Assembly (NCBI GenBank): GCA_038217425.1 | Contig: JBBQPM010000226.1 | Location: 1-10,213, forward strand | DNA from: JAIEPT01 sp038217425 | Lineage (GTDB): Bacteria > Planctomycetota > Planctomycetia > Gemmatales > Gemmataceae | DNA: 10,213 bases | Direction of reading: 5' to 3' | In this document: in pieces, positions 4,710-10,213 of the stretch | Numbering within the stretch: the first letter of the stretch is position 1 | Layout of the letters: each line of letters opens with the position of its first letter | The notes under the pieces: generated by a model | Seen by the model: only the letters and a program-made list of their open reading frames with translations | Told to the model about the DNA's origin: nothing | The model's database searches: none | Translations under genes and position numbers: made by a program

Positions 4710-6086
4710 TTAAGCTCGCGGCCCGTCCTCGCCGGCGTATGCCGGCAGCAGCACCGTGAATGTCGTCCCTTTCCCCACCTGGCTCGCCGCCTGGATCGAG
4801 CCCTGCATCGCCTGCGCCAAATGCTTCACGATCGACAGCCCCAAACCCGTCCCGCCCAACTCGCGCGACCGCGCCTTGTCCACCCGATAAAATCGCTCGA
4901 AGATTCGCGCCAACTCGCTCTCCGGGATGCCGATGCCAGTGTCTTGCACCTGGATCACCACCTGCTCGCCATGCTTGCCCCAACGCACCGACACCGCGCC
5001 TCCCTCGGGCGTGTATTTCAAGGCGTTGTCGACCAGATTGTCCAGGATCTGCTGCAGCGCCTCCTCATCGGCCCACACCACCGCTTCCTGCCCGACCTCC
5101 GGCGGATGCACCGAAAGCGTCTGATTCCGCGCCTGCGCCAGCGTCCGGTGCCGATCGATGCAGTCCAGCACCAGACGTTCGACCGGCAGATCCTCGCGCG
5201 TGAAGGCTTCCGTTTCCGATTCGATGCGCGCCAGGCGGAGCAAATCGAGGATGAGCCGATGCAGTCGATCCGACTGGTCGGCGATGCGCTCGAGGAAATT
5301 TTTCCGAATCGTCGAATCCTCGAACCCGGCGTCCAGCAGCGTCTCGACGCAGGCCTTGATGATCGCGAGCGGCGTCTTGAGTTCGTGCGAAACGTTGGCG
5401 ACGAACTCTTGCCGCAACCGTTCCAGCCGGCGCAGCTCGGTGTTGTCGTGCAGCACCAGCACGGCGCCCCGCTCCGCCGACCCCGGCAAACGGGCGACGT
5501 GCACGAAGTACGACCGCTGCATCGGCCCCGCCCAGTGAAGTTCCTGGCTCTGCTCGCGATTCTGCTCCAGCGCCGACTGCACCATCTCGTAGAGCCGTGG
5601 ATGACGTACGATTTCCCACAGATGCCGGCCCACGCTCGCGCGCGGCGAAAACTCCAGGAGCTGACCCGCGCGGTCGTTGGCGAACAGCACCCGCTGCTGC
5701 GGATCGATCGCCACCACGCCTTCCAGCATACTCGAGAGCACCGTCCGCAGTTGCTGACGATCCTCGTCGATCTGGCTGAACTTGTCGGCGAGCCGTTGAC
5801 TCATGTTATTGAACGCCTGCGACAGGGCGCCGACCTCCCCGCGGGCGTCGACGAACACGCGTTGACCGTACGCCCCGTCGGCGACTTGATTCGCCGCCGA
5901 CTTCAGCGCGCGGAGCGGTTGGTACACCCTTCGCGAGAGCCACGCCGACAGCCCCAAGGCCAAAACGAGGAGGCAGGTAAAGGGGCCGATGAGGAGCCAA
6001 AAGAGATTCGAGGGCCACATGGCGGGTCGCGCCTGGTTGAAGGGGGTTCCGCGCGGCGCGAAACGGGAGACATCCCCGTTATCCAT
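4710..6086 (-). CDS. Membrane sensor histidine kinase, PhoR-like (HAMP-PAS-HisKA-HATPase)
   Basis: A 458-aa two-component sensor kinase. Domains in order: one transmembrane helix (about 28-50), HAMP (about 51-103), PAS (about 112-217), HisKA with the phospho-accepting His234 in NVSHELKTPL, and HATPase_c with N-box DNLVDNALKY (349-358), G1 box DTGIGI (382-387), F-box FERFYRVD and G2 box GGTGLGL (411-417). All catalytic motifs are intact. The order matches PhoR/PnpS-type kinases, but there is only one membrane helix and no extracytoplasmic sensor domain, so the signal is probably sensed in the membrane or by the PAS domain. No response regulator is in the window. Neither the ATG at 6086 nor the one at 6020 (MWPSNLFWLL) has a clear ribosome binding site; the later one fits the family's usual N-terminus, so the first 22 residues may not be translated. 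It lies 27 nt after the UbiA gene in the same frame. Confidence 0.93.
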   Translation of the reverse strand: MDNGDVSRFAPRGTPFNQARPAMWPSNLFWLLIGPFTCLLVLALGLSAWLSRRVYQPLRALKSAANQVADGAYGQRVFVDARGEVGALSQAFNNMSQRLADKFSQIDEDRQQLRTVLSSMLEGVVAIDPQQRVLFANDRAGQLLEFSPRASVGRHLWEIVRHPRLYEMVQSALEQNREQSQELHWAGPMQRSYFVHVARLPGSAERGAVLVLHDNTELRRLERLRQEFVANVSHELKTPLAIIKACVETLLDAGFEDSTIRKNFLERIADQSDRLHRLILDLLRLARIESETEAFTREDLPVERLVLDCIDRHRTLAQARNQTLSVHPPEVGQEAVVWADEEALQQILDNLVDNALKYTPEGGAVSVRWGKHGEQVVIQVQDTGIGIPESELARIFERFYRVDKARSRELGGTGLGLSIVKHLAQAMQGSIQAASQVGKGTTFTVLLPAYAGEDGPRA

Positions 6087-6113
6087 AGAGATCGTCGGGC
6101 CAAGATCAACCGC

Positions 6114-7001
6114 TCACGCCAGCCAGATCTCGATCAGCACGATCGCGAGCATGCCGACGCTGATGATCGCGTTCACCTGGAAAAAGGCCTGGTTGACGCG
6201 CGTGAGATCCGTCGGCGAGACCAGCCAGTGTTCGTAGGCCAGGAGCAGCGCCAATGCCGCGAGCCCGATCAGGTACAAGACGCCGAGCGGCGGATGAGCC
6301 ACGCCGTACAGGGCGGCGAAACAGAGCACGGTGGCGACGTGGCTCAGCAGGGCCAACCGCAGCGCCGTGGCGACGCCGAAGCGAGCGGGGATGCTGCGGA
6401 GTTTCGCCTGGCGGTCGAACTCCGCGTCCTGGCAGGCGTAGATGATGTCGAACCCGGCGACCCAGAAGAAGACCGCCAGGCCGAGCAGCCCCGGAATCTC
6501 CAGATGTTCGAGGCCGCGAATGGCGATCCAGGCCGCGAGCGGCGCCAAGAGCAGCGAGGCGCCGAGCCAGTAGTGAGCGAGAAAGGTGAAGCGCTTCGTC
6601 CACGAATAGGCGAGCAGGAAACCGAGCACGGGGAGCGCCAGATAGCTGGGCCAGGGATTGCTCGGCTCCGCCCAGCGGAAGAGGAACGTGCACCCGACGA
6701 AGCCGACGCTGCAGACCAGCGTGAAGAGCCAAACGCCCGGGCGCGAGAGCCGGCCGGCGGGGAGATGTCGCGTCTGCGTCCGCGGATTCAGGGCGTCGAC
6801 GTCCTGGTCGGCGAGGCGGTTGAACGCCATGGCCGCGCTGCGTGCGAGCACCATGCACAGGAGAATGCCGAGCAGTTCCAGCCACTGAAACTGTCCCTTG
6901 CCGTGCCACGCCAGCGCGGCGCTGAGGAGCGCGAACGGCAGCGCGAAAAGCGTGTGACTGAAGCGAATCATCTCGAGCAGGGAGCGGAGTCGTTCGAGCA
7001 T
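6114..7001 (-). CDS. mqnP: UbiA-family prenyltransferase, probably MqnP (menaquinone, futalosine pathway)
   Basis: A 295-aa integral membrane aromatic prenyltransferase with about eight to nine hydrophobic segments, the usual length for the family. The first Asp-rich motif is N61-RLA-D65-QDV-D69 followed by NPRT; the second is D185-IIYACQ-D192-AEF-D196 with KLRSIPARFG after it. These bind Mg2+ and the prenyl diphosphate. The enzyme would attach an isoprenoid chain to an aromatic quinone precursor in the cytoplasmic membrane. The YACQDAEFDR form resembles the 'other' UbiA subgroup, which includes MqnP of the futalosine menaquinone pathway, rather than proteobacterial UbiA. No other quinone gene is in the window, so the substrate is inferred from the subgroup. 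The ATG is 6 nt behind the stop of the upstream gene, so translation is probably coupled. Confidence 0.9.
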   Translation of the reverse strand: MLERLRSLLEMIRFSHTLFALPFALLSAALAWHGKGQFQWLELLGILLCMVLARSAAMAFNRLADQDVDALNPRTQTRHLPAGRLSRPGVWLFTLVCSVGFVGCTFLFRWAEPSNPWPSYLALPVLGFLLAYSWTKRFTFLAHYWLGASLLLAPLAAWIAIRGLEHLEIPGLLGLAVFFWVAGFDIIYACQDAEFDRQAKLRSIPARFGVATALRLALLSHVATVLCFAALYGVAHPPLGVLYLIGLAALALLLAYEHWLVSPTDLTRVNQAFFQVNAIISVGMLAIVLIEIWLA

Positions 7002-7007
7002 GGCCGG

Positions 7008-9440
7008 CTACTTCTTTCCCTTGGTCAATTCCTCGTAGGCGCGAATCAACTCCGGCGGCGCCTGCAGATCGATTCGCTCCGCGGGATTCTCACTCGTGCC
7101 GACCGGGGCCACCGCTTGCACGCCCAGGTCCGGCGCTTTCAGCGCCGCTTGCCACGCCTGCTTCGCCTGCGCGAACGCCTTGGGATCGCGCTGTGCCTCC
7201 GCCCAGAACGCTTGCCATTCGGCGTCGGTCAGCTGGGCTTTCTTGACGACGTGCGCCGTCACGTACTTCTTCAAATCCTCGAGCTGCAGATTCCCGCCTT
7301 TGCGGGCCAACTCCTCGTTCGCGCGCATCGCCTCGGGCGTGGGGAGCGTCTTCTTCGGTCCCGGCTTCGACCCGGCGCTGCTCTCGCCCTGCGCTTCCTC
7401 GACCTTTTTCGCCAGATCGGGTCGGCCCATTTTCTTCAGAAAACTCTCAATCGCCTGGGCCGGCCCCGGCTCCGATTGCTGCCCCATCTCGACCAACGTC
7501 TGCATCCCCAGCGAGCCCTCCACGCCCGGCTGCTGGGCGAGCTTCATCATCTGCTCGAGTTCCTGCGGCGTCGGCTCGCGCCCCGCGTCGTTCGTGTTGT
7601 CCTTGGCCCGGCCCGTCACCTGCGAGTTCGCCCCCGACGTCTTCCCCGCGCTCGCCGGCTGGTTCGGCGCCGGCACCGACTTGGGTTCCCCCGCGGGCGT
7701 TTGGCCCGGTTCATTCTTCGCCTGCGCCTTGGGCTCCTCCTGCGATCCCTTGCCCTGAGCCGGCGACGACTCGGGCCCCGACTTGCCTGCGCCGGTCGAC
7801 GCTTCCGAGCCCCCCGCGTCCTTGGGCGAAGAGCCCTTGCCTTCCTCGTTCCCCTTTGCGGAGGCGCCGGTCTGGTCGCCCCCTTCTTTCCCCTTTCCGC
7901 CGCTTCCGGATTTTTCCTTCGCCTGGCCGGGGCTCGGTTTCTCGGGTCCGCCGTCTTTGGCCGGCGCCGACTTCTTCGCTCCTCCTCCGCCCTTCGCCTG
8001 GCTTGACTCGGATCCCTTCGATTCCTTCGGTTGCGACGCACCCTTGTCACCGCCCGGCCCCGACTTGCCCGTCTCCTGCTCGTTAGTGCCCTTCGCCTGA
8101 CCCTTTCGGTCCTCTTTCTGCTTCGCCTTGGCGACCTGATCGATCAACTGGTTCAGCTTCTCCCGCACCGACTTCTTCTCTTCCTTCTTGGCGATCGGCT
8201 CGCTCTCCTTCGTGATGACGATGTCGTACCCCTGACGAGCCTGGGCGTTCCAGTCTCCCTGGGCCGATTTGAACGCCAGGCGAAACTGCCCCGGTTCCTC
8301 GAGCGCAAAGTCCGCGGCCAAGGCGTGCGGATCGTCGGGGACGGCTCGCAACGACACGCGCTTGAGCGGCCCCGACGAATCGATCTCGAGCACGCCCGGC
8401 TGCACGGGCTGCTTCGCATGCACGATCAGACGGACCACGGTGCCGCGGCGCTCCTCGAGTCGAAGCGTCTGGAATTTCTCGAGATCGACGGTGAAGGGCG
8501 CCGGCCTGGGGCCGACCTTCGGTTCGTAGGCGACGTCGACCGTTTGCACGAACTGCGGGCCCCGTACGCGAATTTCGTATTCCGGCGTGACGGCGTCGGC
8601 GGCGGTCACGAAGTACGTGAGTCCCGACTGGATCTGCGTCGGCGTCAGCTTCGTCGTCCACAGTCCGCCCGCATCCTGGAACAACGGCTTGTCGAGAAAG
8701 CTCCCCTCGGCACGGTTGCGAAAACGGAGCGTCGGCGCCCCCTCCCCGGCGACGGGGACCGGACCGTCTATGGCTGCCACGACTTCGACGTCTTGCAGCC
8801 GGGGAATTTCGACGTTGCCCGGTTTCTGCAGATGAATCTGCACGCGCGACGCCAGCGCGGTCTGCCGCCAGGGGACGATGGCGCGCGACATCAGCGAGCC
8901 GAACTGGGCGCCCCGCCACACGGCCAGGGCCGCCAGGCCGACCACAAGGACGCTAAGAACCCCGCCCCAGATCCACAGGGGCCGAGGCTGATCGAGCTGT
9001 TCGAGATCGGTTTGTTTGAGCCCCGCGGCCGCCCGTTGCGTCAGCGACGCGCGAATCGCGGAGGGGAGGTGGGCGTCGTGGAGATCGATCCAGTTGACGA
9101 GCGAATTCTTGGATCCCGGCAGCGACTTCTCCAGGAGCCAGGCGACGTACAGGGGATGAATCCGATGACGCCAAACCTGCACGAGCGCGACGCCCGCCCA
9201 GCCCAGCAGACCCGCGAAGATCGCGAAGCCGAGCCAGCGACACACGGTTGTCACCGCGGGGAAGTACGCCTGCACCGCAAGGTCGCCCAGCGCGAGCGCG
9301 AGCGGCATCCCCAGCGCGATCGCCGCCAGCCGCAGCCCGGCAATCAGGCGCTCGTGCCGCGTGAGCCGAGCGCTCAGTTGTTGCAGGCGCTCTTCGACGA
9401 AGGCTTCGGTTTTTCTGGGGGTCGCGGTTTCGATGGCCAT
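7008..9440 (-). CDS. DUF4175-like large membrane protein with low-complexity linker
   Basis: An 810-aa protein resembling conserved planctomycete membrane proteins of the DUF4175 type; the family call is tentative. The N-terminus has predicted helices at about 33-60 and 67-90, a stretch with PLYVAWLLEKSLPGSKNSLVNWIDL, and a third helix at about 155-176. Residues 195-410 look like beta-rich extracytoplasmic domains (for example VQIHLQKPGNVEIP and GLTYFVTAADAVTPEYEIRV). Residues 413-440 are charged and helical (EKKSVREKLNQLIDQVAKA). Residues about 440-625 are a Gly/Lys/Ser/Glu/Pro/Gln-rich linker with no predicted fold. The C-terminal 185 residues are again helical, with LKKYVTAHVVKKAQLTDAEW (723-742). 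GAGGA lies 8 nt before the ATG. Such genes often accompany MoxR/DUF58/Bat-type clusters, but none is seen here. No enzymatic motif was found. Confidence 0.85.
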   Translation of the reverse strand: MAIETATPRKTEAFVEERLQQLSARLTRHERLIAGLRLAAIALGMPLALALGDLAVQAYFPAVTTVCRWLGFAIFAGLLGWAGVALVQVWRHRIHPLYVAWLLEKSLPGSKNSLVNWIDLHDAHLPSAIRASLTQRAAAGLKQTDLEQLDQPRPLWIWGGVLSVLVVGLAALAVWRGAQFGSLMSRAIVPWRQTALASRVQIHLQKPGNVEIPRLQDVEVVAAIDGPVPVAGEGAPTLRFRNRAEGSFLDKPLFQDAGGLWTTKLTPTQIQSGLTYFVTAADAVTPEYEIRVRGPQFVQTVDVAYEPKVGPRPAPFTVDLEKFQTLRLEERRGTVVRLIVHAKQPVQPGVLEIDSSGPLKRVSLRAVPDDPHALAADFALEEPGQFRLAFKSAQGDWNAQARQGYDIVITKESEPIAKKEEKKSVREKLNQLIDQVAKAKQKEDRKGQAKGTNEQETGKSGPGGDKGASQPKESKGSESSQAKGGGGAKKSAPAKDGGPEKPSPGQAKEKSGSGGKGKEGGDQTGASAKGNEEGKGSSPKDAGGSEASTGAGKSGPESSPAQGKGSQEEPKAQAKNEPGQTPAGEPKSVPAPNQPASAGKTSGANSQVTGRAKDNTNDAGREPTPQELEQMMKLAQQPGVEGSLGMQTLVEMGQQSEPGPAQAIESFLKKMGRPDLAKKVEEAQGESSAGSKPGPKKTLPTPEAMRANEELARKGGNLQLEDLKKYVTAHVVKKAQLTDAEWQAFWAEAQRDPKAFAQAKQAWQAALKAPDLGVQAVAPVGTSENPAERIDLQAPPELIRAYEELTKGKK

Positions 9441-9475
9441 GCACGGGATCCTCGCTTGCCATTATAACCGACGCG

Positions 9476-9892
9476 TCACGAATCGAGCGACCATTCCGTC
9501 TCGCGCGCGTCGTCGGCCGTCAACCACCAGGCGCGCATCGTGCGATCCAGCGGCGCCAAAATGAGGTTCACGACGTCCGGGCTGTAAAGGTTCTCGCGAT
9601 CGCTCTGACTCGGGATCGGCGCCGACGTCGGATGCGAATGATACACGGCGACGATGACCCAACCTTTCTCCCGGATGCGTTTCTCGGCACCGAACATGCT
9701 GCGCGCGTCACTACGATACATCCGCGGATGGGCGAGTTCGTTAACCAGCGGAAATCGCTCGAGCGCCCGCGCGACGCCGTTCTCGATCACGCCAGCGAGA
9801 AGGCCGCAACATTCGTTGGGCAACTCCGCGTCGACCTGCGTCCACATCGCATTGAGCACCGTCGGCGTCAGCAGCAGACGAGTTTCGCTCAT
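9476..9892 (-). CDS. JAMM-motif (MPN/Mov34, M67-like) metallopeptidase
   Basis: A 138-aa single-domain zinc metallopeptidase of the JAB1/MPN family. The active site is complete: Glu27 in ELPNECCGLLAG, then H85-S-H87-P-x6-S95-x2-D98 in YHSHPTSAPIPSQSD. Bacterial relatives remove amino acids or peptides from the C-terminus of ThiS/MoaD/CysO-like sulfur carriers (for example Mec) or cleave ubiquitin-like conjugates. Length and motif order match such stand-alone forms. The start codon overlaps the recD2 stop as ATGA (9892-9889), so translation is probably coupled. No ThiF/E1-like or ubiquitin-like gene lies in this window, so the substrate is open. The stop is 35 nt before the DUF4175-like start. 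Confidence 0.92.
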   Translation of the reverse strand: MSETRLLLTPTVLNAMWTQVDAELPNECCGLLAGVIENGVARALERFPLVNELAHPRMYRSDARSMFGAEKRIREKGWVIVAVYHSHPTSAPIPSQSDRENLYSPDVVNLILAPLDRTMRAWWLTADDARETEWSLDS

Positions 9893-10213
9893 GTGCGCGT
9901 CCGGCGCAGCCGCGTTTCCAGGGCGCGGAAGCGCGTCGAGATGTTCTCGCGCTGCACCGCGAGCGCCAGCGCCTTGCGGCTACCGACGACGACGACGAGC
10001 TTCTTGCCGCGGGTGACGCCGGTGTAGAAGAGGTTGCGCTGCAGCAGCAAGTAATGCTGCGTGTGCAGCGGAATGAGCACTGCGGGGTACTCGCTCCCCT
10101 GCGACTTGTGCACGGTGAGGGCGTAGGCGAGCGAGAGTTCGTCGAGATCCTCGTATTCGTACTCGACGAGTTTGCCTTCGAAATCGACCCAGACTTTTTG
10201 CTCTTCCTCGTCG
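9889..10213 (-). CDS. recD2: RecD2-type ATP-dependent DNA helicase, C-terminal end (partial)
   Basis: The last 107 codons of a helicase gene that continues past the right edge. The frame is open from the edge: VWVDFEGKLVEYEYEDLDEL precedes LAYALTVHKSQGSEYPAVLI, and LFYTGVTRGKKLVVVVG follows. These are the conserved SF1B C-terminal helicase motifs, including motif VI (YTGVTRGKK), and match the RecD-like helicase family (RecD2/YrrC) better than RecBCD-type RecD. RecD2 unwinds DNA 5'-3' and acts in repair and replication-fork processing. The ATP-binding motifs I-III and the N-terminal region are outside the window. The TGA at 9889-9891 overlaps the ATG of the JAMM gene by 4 nt. An internal Met at 10113 is inside motif V and is not a start. 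Confidence 0.95.
   Translation of the reverse strand, partial: DEEEQKVWVDFEGKLVEYEYEDLDELSLAYALTVHKSQGSEYPAVLIPLHTQHYLLLQRNLFYTGVTRGKKLVVVVGSRKALALAVQRENISTRFRALETRLRRTRT

Noticed and set aside
4821..8006. A 1,061-codon open frame on the + strand opposite three genes
   Set aside because: The kinase, UbiA and DUF4175-like genes all lie in one - strand frame, and this frame is the codon-aligned antisense of that frame. Its stops would require TTA, CTA or TCA codons in the sense genes, which are rare in GC-rich DNA. The translation is Arg/Leu/Gln-rich with no domain, while the sense proteins have clear motifs.
8031..9467. A 478-codon + strand open frame opposite the DUF4175-like gene
   Set aside because: Same codon-aligned antisense effect; the sense gene has membrane helices, a ribosome binding site and the expected operon spacing.

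Overview
The window is GC-rich bacterial chromosome. It opens with the last ~130 nt of a 16S rRNA gene on the + strand, and every convincing protein gene lies on the - strand. The 16S gene is followed within about 100 nt by a strong intrinsic terminator, with no tRNA, 23S or 5S after it, so this rRNA gene is not part of a standard linked operon. That arrangement, the secreted pre-peptidase C-terminal (PPC) protein, the large DUF4175-like membrane protein with a low-complexity linker, and the futalosine-type UbiA homologue together suggest a planctomycete (Planctomycetota, perhaps Pirellulales). This lineage call is inference; no search was run.

Layout, left to right: 16S 3' end (1-130); terminator (228-263); about 375 bp with no convincing gene; a hairpin repeat (641-692); a Met/His-rich lipoprotein gene (703-1404, -) with a promoter overlapped by a 20-bp dyad; a cupin gene with an in-frame TGA inside its signal peptide (1610-2086, -); a second, perfect 28-bp-arm copy of the hairpin repeat (2159-2224); an alpha/beta-hydrolase lipase-like gene (2243-3013, -); a secreted PPC protein (3070-4650, -); a PhoR-like histidine kinase (4710-6086, -); a UbiA/MqnP-type prenyltransferase (6114-7001, -); a DUF4175-like membrane protein (7008-9440, -); a JAMM-motif metallopeptidase (9476-9892, -); and the C-terminal end of a RecD2 helicase (9889 to the right edge, -).

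Transcription of the - strand runs right to left. From recD2 to the lipase the gaps are -4, 35, 6, 27, 59 and 56 nt, compatible with one long transcription unit, although the functions (DNA helicase, isopeptidase-like enzyme, quinone prenylation, signalling, secreted proteins) do not form one obvious pathway. The cupin and lipoprotein genes look like separate units with their own promoters.

The most unusual content is non-coding. Two copies of a hairpin repeat sit 10-18 nt downstream of the stops of two - strand genes and differ by compensatory base-pair changes. A dyad overlaps the lipoprotein promoter. The cupin gene appears to be broken by one nonsense codon. No complete novel defence or metabolic system is visible.
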